Made by a program: the position numbers and the translations under genes. Below are positions 34,723 to 45,904 of a stretch of 64,000 nt of DNA, in pieces. The stretch is from Earliella scabrosa (Eukaryota > Basidiomycota > Agaricomycetes > Polyporales > Polyporaceae). The DNA is taken from assembly GCA_022605405.1 (NCBI GenBank), contig JABYQQ010000013.1, positions 186,001-250,000 of the forward strand, given 5' to 3'. The first letter of the stretch is position 1. Every line of letters begins with the position of its first letter. A model generated the notes under the pieces. The model was not told the origin of the DNA. It did no database searches and saw nothing but the letters and a program-made list of their open reading frames with translations.

Positions 34723-35513
34723 CTATGGTCGTGCACTTTCCTGTGGAGTAGAGCTTCCCAACAGCCGTCCCAACGCTTGTCGCCAAAACCGCTCCGTGCG
34801 CATCCGGACGCCTTCCCAGCTGTCGAGTGCGGGTCGAACGTCGAGGTAGAACGAGAGGTTTTTCGAGGACGGACCGCCCGAGTGTCCGGAGTAGAAGTCG
34901 ATGACATACCGCATGCGTGTCCCGCACCGGTCCACAATCCAGTCATGACGATCAAACGGCGGGGAGAATCTGCATGCAAGGGTCAACAAATTGAGCAGAC
35001 GCGATTGGACGAAGAGATAGATTGGACGAACCCAAGCAGCGAATACCACCGCGCTCGAGGAGACATGTCGTTTGGCCTGCCCTTGAAGCTGACCAGCTTC
35101 ACTCCACCACACTTGTCTCCGCCCTGCCCTGTCTCCCACTTCATGATCTCTCCCCATGCGCGCTCGTTCACCGCGTTGTGTATGGGCACGACTACCCTCA
35201 TATCCGACTCCTGCGGGTTGTGATTCTTGCGCGCCATGGCGGCATAGAACTGGGCTTGTGACGGGTACACCCAGTTTCCGCCGTCCAATCGCGGTATTGT
35301 CGACGTTTCGCGGTCAAGCGGAAGGTTGGTCGGAGGAAGGGGAGTGTCGGGGAGCTCTGCGGCGCCGTGGCCGTCCTGTGAGTGTCGGCCAAGAACGGAT
35401 GTCCATGACGAGCGCTGCTTGTGGTCTACAGGACACTTGTCCGAGTCCGAGGGGGTAGAGGAGGACGCGAGTGCGCGGTGGTCGACTGGACACTTGTCTG
35501 CTGAGCCCGACAT
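34723..35513 (-). CDS. Cytochrome c heme lyase (holocytochrome c synthase)
   Basis: Two exons (35513-35032 and 34969-34723), intron 62 bp. It attaches heme covalently to apocytochrome c in the mitochondrial intermembrane space. The N-terminus carries two heme-regulatory CPV motifs (DKCPVDH twice, about 20 residues apart). Conserved family blocks follow: [39 protein letters not shown] with the heme-ligand histidine region, [11 protein letters not shown], then [23 protein letters not shown] and [15 protein letters not shown] did not try to separate the cytochrome c from the c1 lyase. The gene is convergent with ssf1 (154 bp) and divergent from the nitronate monooxygenase gene (281 bp). Confidence 0.92.
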
Positions 35514-35708
35514 GACGAGGACTTCGCAAAGTTACGGGATGTGGCAGGCGCCCATCGAGTAGTCCAGGAATGGCAACTCTCGTGACCCCGGGGTCCGGTA
35601 CGCGTGCGGTGCCGGATGGCCGGGTCTACCTCCGGCGCGTTCGCACAGACATTGCCCTTGCACCTCCACATGACCGCGGCGGGTAGTGCTAGGAAAGAAT
35701 CCAGGACC

Positions 35709-35716
35709 TATATAAG
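35709..35716 (+). promoter_or_regulatory. TATA box of the nitronate monooxygenase gene
   Basis: TATATAAG, 79 bp before the ATG at 35795. Matches the consensus exactly and has the right orientation and spacing for a short leader. Confidence 0.6.
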
Positions 35717-35794
35717 CCCCATTGAACCGGCTTTGATGTGAACCGTAACCGACCGCAACTCTCTCTGCTACTGACCTTGAAACTCTGCTCAACT

Positions 35795-37370
35795 ATGCCG
35801 TCCTCGTCGCCCGTATTCTCGACACCGCTCACGAAGCTGTTCAAGATCAACCACCCGGTCATGCTGGCGGGTAGGTATAACTGAGTTTCATGGCCAAGTA
35901 CATAGCACTGACCCCTCTGGGGGGTCTCAGGCATGAACGTCGCGGCAGGTCCGCGACTCGCCGCTGCTGTGACAAACGCAGGTCAGTCGGACAGTCCTTG
36001 AGTCGCGGTTCGGCACTCGCTCACCAACACGCTCGCACAGGGGGTATTGGCGTCATCGGCGGTGTCCGCCAGAGCCCGAAGATGCTCCAGGACAACATTG
36101 ACGAGCTCAAGAGCCACCTCGAGGATCCGAACGCGCCATTCGGCGTCGACCTGCTTATTCCCCAGGTCGGAGGGAATGCGCGGAAGACGAACGTGAGCTA
36201 CTCACGCTAGAAATAGCGCATATACTCGGAGTGCTGACACAGCATCAGTACGACTATAGCAAGGGCCAGCTCCCGCAGCTCACCGAAGTGATCGTGAAGA
36301 GCGGGGCGAAACTCTTCGTTTGTGCGGTGGGCGTTCCGCCCAGAGACATGGTCGAGAGGCTGCACGCGGCCGGAATTGTGGTCATGAAGTACGATTTACG
36401 AACAACATCCACCCTGCGCAGCTGACTTTGGCTAATCCCAGCATGATTGGCCACCCCAAACACGTCGCCAAGGCGCTCGCGCAGGGTGAGTCCAGATCCG
36501 TCCGACCGGCTGCTCGCATGCTCACATTCGCCAGGTGTGGATATCATCTGCGCTCAGGGCGGTGAGGGCGGCGGACACACCGGCGAGACACCTTTCTCCA
36601 TCCTCATCCCCGCCGTCGTCGACCTCTGCAAGAACGCAAAGAGCCCGCTCACCGGCGAGCCTGTCATCGTCGTCGCAGCCGGAGGCATCGCCGACGGACG
36701 CGGCCTCGCTGCTGCGCTCTCGTACGGCGCGGCAGGCGTATGGGTCGGCACGCGGTTCGTCGCAAGCGAGGAGGCAGGCGCGCCGAAGGTCCACAAGGAG
36801 CTCGTGCTAAGTGCAGGGTACGACGACGTCACCCGGACGATCATCTACTCTGGCCGGCCGATGCATGTGCGAAAGACTCCCTATGTCGCGAGCTGGTACG
36901 TCCACTCCAGCATCCGTGGACGCCTGTGCATGCGCTGAGATATGGGCGGGGACTGCAGGGATTCCAGACAACAGGAGATCAATCAACTCACGGCGGAGGG
37001 CAAAGTCCCTCATGAAGTCGAGCTCGAGAAGCATCCCGAGAAGTCCATGGAGGGTCGCATGTGTATGTGTGGGCATTACGTCTTCCATCTGCCTCATTCA
37101 CACCATCTCTCGCGAACAGGGTTGATGGGCAAGGTTGCTGGATCTATCAAGGTGAGGCTTTGGACCCGCACTTCGCGAGGGAGCCATGACACTCACGAGG
37201 CAATCCAGGATATCAAACCAGCGCGGGAAATGTAAGTGATCGTTTGTTGTATCTCGACGGATGCGTACTGAGCCGTCTCCGCATGCAGTGTTGACGAGTT
37301 GGTGAACACGGCCGCCGCTAGTCTGCAGAGCGCCTCAAGCCTGCTCGTCTCCACCAGGGCGAAGCTTTGA
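35795..37370 (+). CDS. Nitronate monooxygenase (2-nitropropane dioxygenase family)
   Basis: About ten exons. An FMN-dependent enzyme that oxidises alkyl nitronates such as propionate 3-nitronate. A TIM barrel opens with LFKINHPVMLAGMNVAAGPR, then GGIGVIGGVRQSP, LFVCAVGVPPRDMVERLHAA, and the flavin/phosphate part ICAQGGEGGGHTGETPFSI, then VVAAGGIADGRGLAAALSYG and AAGVWVGTRFVAS. The segment GGEGGGH holds the histidine position typical of the family. The C-terminal exons are short (for example LMGKVAGSIK, then AIQDIKPAREI). Its stop is 115 bp from that of the WD40 gene. A good TATA box precedes it. Expected location is cytosol or peroxisome; no clear targeting signal is seen. Confidence 0.88.
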
Positions 37371-37485
37371 GCAGTCGTGGTTTGCGTTCGTGCCCCTCTC
37401 TCTGTACGTATCTCGGATGTTGTTGTACACTATCTCCGTTATCATTTATGTGTTTGTCGAGCTTGGATACGGATCTGCATACATG

Positions 37486-39900
37486 CTAGTCTTCTCCCAT
37501 CAGCTCAGCGAGCTCTCGCTCCTCGTCTTCATCTAGCAGATCCGTCGATGCAGGTGCGTCCACCGGTTGCTCATTCTCTGTCTCCTTCGGTTGCGGCGGC
37601 GGCGGCGGCTTCAAGAGCTCTGGGAATTGTCAGTTGAATATGTCAATTCAAGTAAGACAACAGACTAGACAGACTCACCGCTTAGTCTCCACCTCCTCAG
37701 CGTGCCATCCAGACTCGCACTAATAATCCACGGCTCAACCCTCACCTTGCCGGGCTCGCCCTCGACCTCCGACTTGCGGATCCACAGCCTGAGCGCTGTC
37801 ACGTCATGCCAGTGGGCGTCCGTCTCCGCGATGAGCTCGGGCTCCTCGGGTGAGGAGACGTCATAGACGCGAATGGCGTCGCCTGCGCCGGTGAGAAGGT
37901 ACGGCTCTGCCAGCGGCGTCAGGGAGAGGGGCAGGATGGTCTTGACGGCTGTCGGGTGCTGGATCGGCGGGATTGGCTTCGCGCTTGCATTGGGCGCTGG
38001 AGCTGGATGTGGGATAATGTGCACCGTCTCGTCCGTGGATGCTGCATGTGGCGTGAGTTCGAGCGAGGTGTCAGTCAGACGAGCGAAGGATGGCCTCACC
38101 TGTCCACAGGTGCCCGTTTCCGTGGACCATGTCATTGACGCGCGTCCGGTGGTGCTTCAGCTCGCCGACTAGGACGCTCTGCCATCGCGATGGAGTCGCA
38201 TCGTCCTTCGTGAGCTCCCAGATCTTGATCACGCCCATCGTGTCCGCTGTGTAGAGCACTGCGGATTTGTCTGAGACGACACGTGCATCGAGAGACTCGA
38301 CGGGGCGCGTGTGGTCCGTAAGAGACCCTACCGAGGTCAGTGGCGTTCCATCTGTCACTGTCGAAAGATCCCTATGGCATGGACGTCAGCGGTCGTCTTG
38401 AGAACATGAGTGGCCTGGGAAGAAGCACCAGAGCCGGACGATCTTGTCCGAACCGCTCGAGACCAGGAGACGTAACGAGGGTATTACGTGGAGCGCTTTC
38501 ACAAAGTCCGAGTGCGCATCGGTGGATGACAGAAGTTCCTTCGTCTGCGATGGGAGTGTTAGTACAGCACATTGAATTCAGAGAGATGAGGAAGTTCCAT
38601 TCCCGGCACTTGTTGTCTGTTATCCCACGTCTGCTGAATGAATCGTGTCAATGGCGAAGAGCCAAGGGCACCATACACGCCGTCTCGAGCGAACCTCGAA
38701 CGTCGTAACTCTATCAACATTCATGAAGCGTAGGAAAGAATGAACAATGAATGACAATGAACGAATGTCCCATGGCATATCATCACTACTTCCGTCATGA
38801 TCGTCAGAACGGCAACTCGGTAACCCCGACCTTTGACACCTCATGATGACTTAGGCCAGGGAACAAGCCAGATAGCAATACGGAGTAACACTTAGATAGT
38901 GTCATGACCTTCCTGACCCTCTTGGACCCTCCTACACCGGTATGTAGGAGACGGTCCAGGGACCAGTACAGTGAGAAACTGTGTCCACGTCTAATCGAGT
39001 TTAGATTTCGGCTTCCCCCTGCAGCCGGCGACGTGCGTATTCACAATCGTCTCCGGCTGCATAGGGCTTTGGAGCCCACCTGCATACGCATAGCAGTACC
39101 ATACGTCTGAATTTCATTGGGCGAAGGCATTTGGATAGGGAACCTACCTCTGTATCCCATACTTTGATGGTCTGGCAAGCAATTCACAGTCAACGAATCG
39201 ATACGCCGCTCGGGAACATAGAATATACCTTGTCCCACGAGCCCGTTACAAGCAAGTCGTCTTTCCCGGAGGTCGGCACACGATCCACAAATGCAATTGA
39301 TGTCACCGGCGCCGTGTGGCCTTTGAACAATTGTAAAGTCTTCCCGGTCTATCTGTCGCACTTAACGACCGATGAATTCTGTTGTCCTTCGGGGGGAACA
39401 CACCTCCAAGTCGAGCTTCCTGATGACAGTCGTGTTTTCCGCGATCCAAGCGACGTTGCCGCGGAGCTCAATCGCCAATGCCTTTCCGGTGATCTCTATG
39501 GGTTCGCCAAGGTCCTTTATGCGCGCTGCTTTGTCCTTGCGAGCCTTTGCGCGTCACACCAGTCAGACGTGTGTCAGGCGAAAGGCGAAATGATGGCGGG
39601 GTATGGGGAGCTTACTTGTTCGAGTTTCAGTTCCGCTTCGGAGCGAAGCAAGTTCGATTTGTCGCCGGTCTGCATGGATAATAACGGAGAGATGAGAGCC
39701 TGTGAACGGTTTGTCGCGGTTTCAAGGCTAAGGAATTGATCGGAACGTGTTAATGAGAGCTGCCTGTTTGGGCTTATCTCGATTGGGCGCTCCTTCAGTA
39801 CGATCGACGTCTTAATGAAGTTGCGCTCCGTTCCTCGCCCTGACGCCCCTCCCTGCTTTCTCCTCGCAACCACAACGACGCTGACGACGACGGTGAGCAT
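37486..39900 (-). CDS. WD40-repeat protein, function unknown
   Basis: Many exons. WD repeats are visible in order: TLQLFKGHTAPVTSIAFVDR with LLVTGSWDK and TIKVWDTE; DAHSDFVKALHVIPSLRLLV with SSGSDKIVRLW; LTDHTRPVESLDARVV with YTADTMGVIKIWEL; LKHHRTRVNDMVHGNGHLWT; YLLTGAGDAIRVYDVS; and IISASLDGTLRRWRL. An acidic tail rich in Pro and Glu ends in DEDEERELAELMGED. A beta propeller acting as a scaffold is likely; I do not recognise the orthologue. The N-terminal end is uncertain: ATG 39900 opens a frame, but its first residues (MLTVVVSVVVVARRKQGG) are odd, so the true start may be elsewhere. Confidence 0.75.
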
Positions 39901-40266
39901 ATCCCCATGCGTTTTCAGTGCATTTTTTTACCGTGCGGAAAGTCCAGCAGCTCAACCGGAGATCCCGCACGTGAGGCTGCCGTCGACTAAACTCAAACTG
40001 TCGTCAGATCTGCTATTGTACGCGAGATAGCCGCATCCAACAATTCAGGGTGGAACGGAACACTCGCGCCAGTCGAAATCCTTGGGGCGTGTCGGCCGCT
40101 TTGCGCGGAGCCGCCTCCGTTCCCAGCTCATTTTTGCACATCGCGACACGTCCTACTTCCAAAACATACCCCGCACTCATCCCCCGTCCTCCTTCAACCT
40201 GTACTGCTAGAGTTCTCGTCTCTGCTTCCGCCAACTGCTGCCATTCCCTGTCACTAAACGTCCTCC
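39901..40266. other. Divergent region upstream of the WD40 gene and the helical protein
   Basis: 366 bp. It should hold both promoters. The part near 40140-40260 is pyrimidine-rich. No gene seen. Confidence 0.35.
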
Positions 40267-41128
40267 ATGAGCGGCCGTCTCGCCTCGTTCCGTGGTCCAT
40301 CCACTCCTTCCTCGTCCCCGGTCATTGCCCGTCAGCAGGGCCCGCCCGCGTCGCCCTCTCGGCTCACTGAGCTGCCACACCACCGCACGCTCAGAGCACA
40401 GCTGCTCGAACTACGGAACATCGCATACGAATGGGAGGACAGGGTGGCTGGCCAAGGTCTCAAGGCTGCTTCGAGCCTCGTCGATGCCCGTACGGAACTT
40501 GAGTATGTATCCCATATGCACTCGTTGTTCTGACGCGCTGACTTCGCACCCTGCTAGCAACGAGCTCGCCTTGATTCCTGCTGGGAAGCAGCCTACATAT
40601 CCCATTGTGCTAGAGAAGCTGCGTTTCATGGAGAGCTGTATAGAAGAGCTTCACGAAGTGGTCAGAAGACTCGTACGTGACTCGCATCCCAGTTTCCCTC
40701 CCTCAATCTCATCCTCTGTCTCTCAGGACAAGCTATTCCTGAAAATGGTCAAGATCATCCGCGGCCTCGAGACTCTTCTTCACGAGGTGCACAAGACCAA
40801 AGGTTGGAAGTTCGTCGACGAGCCGCTCTGGGTGACATGGTCGCTGGAGAAGTTTGGTGTGTCCTCCTCTGCGTCGTATTCCCGCCCGCCAGCGCTGATG
40901 GCCTCGTCAGTGACGAAGTTGCCCTACATCCTAAAGCCATATCGACGGTCCCTGGAGCTGCACCTTGACCTCGTCGAGCAGCTCCGGCCCCATGACGTCA
41001 CTTTTGACGAGTCGCGCCAAATCATCGCGCTCTGGCAGGCCCAGCCACATCTTGCTCAGGGCGGCTGGGACGCCATCTGGGAAGACATATGCACAGTCGA
41101 GGTCGACCGCTGGACCGCTCCTCGGTGA
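40267..41128 (+). CDS. Conserved-looking helical protein, unrecognised
   Basis: Four exons; introns follow VDARTEL (codon split), VVRRL and WSLEKF, all joining in frame to about 220 aa. After a Ser/Pro-rich start (MSGRLASFRGPSTP) the sequence is strongly amphipathic and helical: LRAQLLELRNIAYEWEDRVA, VLEKLRFMESCIEELHEVV, and KLFLKMVKIIRGLETLLHEV with KTKGWKFVDEPLWVTWSLEKF. The C-terminal part contains LELHLDLVEQLRPHDVTFDE and GGWDAIWEDICTVEVDRW. No signal peptide, membrane segment or catalytic motif. The pattern suggests a coiled-coil or helical-bundle subunit of some complex. Coding is well supported by introns and frame, but the function is unknown. Confidence 0.75.
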
Positions 41129-41525
41129 TATCGGCCGTCGCCCACAGGGCACAGACGCCGTAGTGCGTGTATATACGATTCGCTACATACCGACATCCTT
41201 ATTCTCTCCTTCAGCCCGATGACCTGAGGTCAATGCCTTCATTCGTTCGAAAACGGACTAGCATACTTCTTGGTGGCATTTGCCCAGCCATGGGCCAGCC
41301 GCTAATCCGCCGCATACATATCAGCAGCTTCACTTTTCCTTCACACTAGTACAGTGCTGTCGAACTCGCTCTGCTCAGCTGTCTCTATCAATGTACTCAT
41401 CCATCCATCCCACGTATCATACCCCATGCCAAATGTGCAATCATGGCTCCGAAATCACATACTACCCATCTTCACTCCTTGCATGTGTCGGAACGCGGCG
41501 AATTCGGTCGAATGCAATGCAACCG
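41129..41525. other. Convergent 3' region, 397 bp
   Basis: 3' flanks of the helical protein (+) and Sen15 (-). No gene seen. Confidence 0.35.
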
Positions 41526-42118
41526 CTACAATGGAGGCTTGACGATGCCCGGACTGATCTTGTAGTACACGATGGATGAGTCCTCCGTGTTGATCGCGAG
41601 GTAAACGTGCGGCGGTCCTCCCAGCTCCTTGAACGTCGTGCGGATCCTGTTCCATCGTCTCCGTTAGCAGATCCCCAGCTGTGCGAATGCGACGGACTGG
41701 CGTACCAATCGGTTGATAGCGACTCTGATAGCGAACAAGGGACCACGGAGAGTAGCTCATCCTGCAAGTGGCCAAAGCGAGTTAGCGAGGCGTGAAAGCG
41801 AGGATTCTGCTGGATACCCACCATTTGTGGACGACGGCCACGCATGGCACACCTTTCTGCGGCTGGCAGCTCGACCAGCTCGAGATCCGTCCATTGCTGA
41901 GCTATGGGTAGGCCCCGAGTTTGAGCATAGTGAATGTGGCGTGCGTGCGAGAGCAAGATATACCTAGCTTTAGGTCATTGTAGGTTTGGAACAGCGAGCC
42001 CGCCGCTTTTGGGTATTTTGCGAGGTACGGCGACAGCGTCTCATACTATCGAAGCTGCATTCAGAGCGACCACACGATACTTCCAGGTCCCCATACTCAC
42101 GGATGGGTGCTTGTCCAT
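41526..42118 (-). CDS. SEN15: tRNA-splicing endonuclease subunit Sen15
   Basis: A short structural subunit of the four-part endonuclease that removes introns from pre-tRNAs. Reading exon by exon from ATG 42118 gives about 118 aa. The blocks in order are MDKHPSYETLSPYLAKYPKA, AGSLFQTYNDLKLAQQWTDL, ELVELPAAERCAMRGRRPQ, DELLSVVPCSLSESLSTDWI and GGPPHVYLAINTEDSSIVYY, with the end KISPGIVKPPL. The QQWTDL, VVPCSLSESLS and IYLAI-type strand are the Sen15 signature. No catalytic triad is present, as expected for this subunit. The first exon is 18 nt (42101-42118); a longer 5' exon further upstream is possible. Confidence 0.82.
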
Positions 42119-42373
42119 GACCCTGACACAGAGCGTGACCGTCTGGGCGCAAAGCAGTCAATTGACTCCGCGTAGGTTCTTCCTGGCTCCCAGAAAGGCA
42201 AGTGCAGTGTTCACTGCATCGCACTTGCGCATACGATTATATAGTCGCGACATTGATCAGATGGCCATCATGATACGACCCCGTGCACACCAGACGCGAT
42301 TGCGCCTATGTATGTAGTCATGCAAGTACAACAAAACGTAAGGTCAGCACACAAAGCACCACAGCCACGCTAT

Positions 42374-45300
42374 CTAGTCCTCGTCGTCCGAAATCTGGAT
42401 CTCGTCCTCGTTCCCGGCCGGCGCACCTGCCTCCAGCGGCTCCTGCTGTCGCACATTCGTGCTCTGCTTCGCCGACACGAACGCCGGAGCCTTGGCCCCT
42501 CCCGCCTGGCGCTCCGCGGCAGCCATCGCGTCGGCGGGCGGCGCCTCCGCCTGCTCCGTCTCCAGCCCGGACTGCTTCGCGGCCATCTGCGCGGCGAGGT
42601 AGGACGCCTCGGTGTTGAACTGCGCCTGCACGCTGCGCTTGATGCGGAGCATCTCGCGGAACGTGTCCTCGGACCCGGTCTCGATCTCGAAGTTGTTCCA
42701 CTCCTGCCAGAACTTGGGGTGCACGCGCGGGTCGCAGAACTGCGAGGCGTGCGCGTACACCGCACGCGCGCGGTCGATCTCCCCGAGCTTGCGCTCCATC
42801 GCCGCGAAGCGGAGACACATCTCCGCCGTTTGGCGGTCGGGCAGGACCTCGATCGCGCGCTCGTAGATCGGTCGGGTGGCAGGCAGGCCGTAGTTGGAGG
42901 TAGCCTTTGCGATGTAGATAGTGAAGAGCTGGAGAAAGGAGCCATGTGGGTGAGGATTGCGATGTGACTGAGGCAGGTAACATACCTCGAACTTGTCCTC
43001 GTCGGCGACTGCGTTTGTCGCACGGTCGTAGATGGACATCGCCCGTTTGGCCAAACCGTGCTCCTCTTCGAAGGTCGCATACATCAAGTAGATGGGCTTG
43101 CACGACTTCGGTGGGCATTTCTCCAATGCCTGCTCGAACAAGTCTCTTGTGCGTTCGATCTTGGTTCCTCCCTAAGTCGCTATCATGAGTTGCGTTACCA
43201 GTAGCAATAGGAGGGGTTACGCACATAACGCTTCACGAACTTGGCCAGATAGATGTTCCAGATCTCGAACGACACCGGGAACGTGAAAAGTTCTGTACCG
43301 CGCTCGTAGACCTATCGATTTTATGAGACGAGTGACCCATCAACGATCTTGCAGATACGTACCTTGAAGCTCTCCTCGTAGTACTTGTTCTCCTCCAAGA
43401 AGGCAGCATAGTTGACAATGATCTGTGCGTTCGCTATACGCAGGTCCATGATCTTGTCATACACCGCCTTCGTGGACTCCACTGTGCCGAGGGACTCCTC
43501 CAAGTCGACGTAGAAGGACCACAGTTTGAGCGACTTGAACAACCGTGCTTGTGCTGACAACGTCTACAAGCTCATTTGAGACTTCAACAGGGGATGCGGA
43601 AGAAGGACCAGACATACGTGGTCGAAGTAGTTGATCTTCGTGTTCTTTGGCACCACTGCCGCGCGTTGCATGACACGAATAGCTTCATCGTAGTTCCTGG
43701 AATAACGATTAGTCGATGCCAGCTCGTACCTGAGAGTGGACTCACTCTTGACGAATCTCCATCTCCGCCCACTCGCACCACACCTCGGCAAGCTCATCGA
43801 CAGCCTTGAAGTTGACTTTGGTCGCCTTGTCAAAGATTTTCCGAGCACTGTCGATGTCGTGTTCCGCCTCTCCGGTAGTCCCGCCCTCTTCGTAGAACTT
43901 CGCGAAGTTGACATATAGCCGATGGAAGTTCGCGGTGGCCTTCCGTGGGTTGACGGTGGCAAGCGCCTTGTTATATGTCTCCGCGACCTATCCACCATAT
44001 GTAATGTGAGCCGTCGTTGACGAGGGTAAAGGAGAGAGCTATACCTTCTCGTCGTTGTTGCCCCACAATGCGACTCGTTTCTCCCACTCCTGCACGTCGT
44101 TCGGATTTCGCCTGAGCAATACATCGTTGACCAAAAACGGGCGACGATCCATGAGCTCCTCGAACTCCTTCATCTTCGCATCCAGCTCTTGCTCAGTCTC
44201 CTTCACATCCTCTTCGTCCTCATCCTCGTCGGGGTTGGCCAGGCTCTCCATCAGGGCGCTGATCAAGCTTTCCGAGAACTCTGCGTAGGCGTCGAATATC
44301 TGCGTGAAGTCACGGATAGTGAGCACCGAAGCGAGCCCACGCTCGAAGGTGAGCTTCGCGCGATCGAACTCGCCGCGCTTGATCCAATATGTCGCCAGAC
44401 CAGTCCAGAGACGACCCGCTTGATCTTTGTAGACCTCCAGTCCGTCCTTCCGCACGATATCTTCGACGTTAAGTTTGCGCGGGCTACGCGGGTCCTCGTC
44501 CTCATCGTACGGGGAGAGCGCCTTGCCATCCGAGCCTACTGCTACCGCGGGACCAGCAAACCTGATGAGCTTGCCATCGACGGACGCAGCTTCTGGGGGT
44601 CGTTGCGATGCGGTGAGCTGCGCCTCCGCTTCCTCAGCAATCTTGTTGTTCGAGTCAATGGTGTCGGGAACATCCATACCGACTTCCTCAGCATGCTGCT
44701 CCACCACATCGAGGAACTCGCCAAGGAGTTGATACGGGCTCTTGCCTTCAGGGCTCGTATACTCTCCGCGGGCAGCCTTGCGCGCGAGCGACAAGAGCAG
44801 TTTAGCAGCTTCAAGAGGGCGAGGGTCTGGGTTGTTCTCTGAGAGCAGAATGGCGGTGTAGCGTTCCGTGATGCTGGGGTCTACGGAGAGGTATCGGCGG
44901 TACACTGCGACAGTCGTCGCACCACCTTTGGACTCTGCCCACAGCAGGTAGCGTGTCCATATCCTCGAATGTAGTGACGGGGGAAGGGTCCTCAGAGCTC
45001 GATCAAACGTTCGACGCGCATGCGTGTGAGATAGTTGAGGGGGGCAGAATGGGTGGTTGAATATTGAGAGATAGAGGAGCCACAGACGGGGCATCTAAGA
45101 GTTGTCAGTACAATCGTGAGCGTAGACTGGTATACGTACGTACCCTGGGTAGCCACATGAGGGCGCGCTCAAAGGTCGCGACCAGTAGCTTCCACTCCTC
45201 CCATCCAACAATGCCGTCTAGACCACCTTCCCACCGCTCGAGATCCTCCTGCTCATCCTCAAGAGCCTCACGCATCTCGGGGAATTTCTTCCTTCCGCCC

Positions 45301-45719
45301 GCCTTCTTCTTGACCACTAGCTTGCCCAGCACGAAAGACATGCGCGTCTGGAGGTAGGACTTCCACAACTTGAAGGATGAAGGGAATTGGGCAAGAGCGG
45401 CCTCGTACAAGTATGTTTGTCGCTGATAGGACTTGCGGGCAGCAGGAGAAGAAAGCGGGCCTAGAAGTGCCGCGACCTCAGGTGCTAAGTCGGATGGGCC
45501 TTCAGCTTTTTGTAGCGCAGAGGAGGCCTCCTTGACGTTTTGGATAGCAGTCCACCAATGCCTGAATGAGAATGGGTTCCTCAACAAATCCTCCTCGCGG
45601 TGCAAGTCTTTGGTGGAAACAAGGTCTGGGTGTGTTGTGGGGGTTGGTATTGGGAAGGTGAGAGGAAAGACAGAGGATAGGGACTCCAGTGTCGGCTGTT
45701 GTGAGGTCGCTGCAGGCAT
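42374..45719 (-). CDS. syf1: Pre-mRNA splicing factor Syf1 (XAB2)
   Basis: A HAT/TPR-repeat scaffold of the NineTeen complex in the spliceosome. ATG 45719 begins MPAATSQQPTLESLSSVFP; the first HAT repeat region has NPFSFRHWWTAIQNV. Helical repeats continue: QTYLYEAALAQFPSSFKLWK, FERALMWLPRMPRLWLLYLS, ARRTFDRALRTLPPSLHSR, DRAKLTFERGLASVLTIRDF, and a C-terminal series LWSFYVDLEESLGTVESTK, YERGTELFTFPVSFEIWNIY, DLFEQALEKCPPKSCKPIYL and PIYERAIEVLPDRQTAEMCL. The tail is acidic (GNEDEIQISDDED). Length is about 1000 aa over roughly eight exons. The gene is divergent from bet4 with 185 bp between the start codons. Confidence 0.93.
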
Positions 45720-45904
45720 GATGGACTAGTACGAGGAGGATGAAGCCGACGCCGGCGAAGGAGAGACGGTTGTGAACAACAGCGAGCTCTGTGTCTGGCG
45801 ACTGGCGCGCAACGCGCGAGTTTCTCACGTGCCACTCGCGCGATCACAGACGCGTCTCGGGCGCCCACACCATCATTGCGGTTATCTCCTGACCTCGATC
45901 ATCC
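45720..45904. promoter_or_regulatory. Compact bidirectional promoter, syf1 / bet4
   Basis: 185 bp between two divergent start codons. It is GC-rich around 45800-45865, with several CGCG/ACGCG elements (GCGCGCAACGCGCGAG, ACGCGTCT). No TATA box seen. Leader sequences must also lie in this space. Confidence 0.5.

Noticed and set aside
42308..42967. 219-codon + strand frame, Arg/Leu-rich
   Set aside because: It lies antisense to the last exons of syf1 and mirrors their GC-rich codon bias; no family features.
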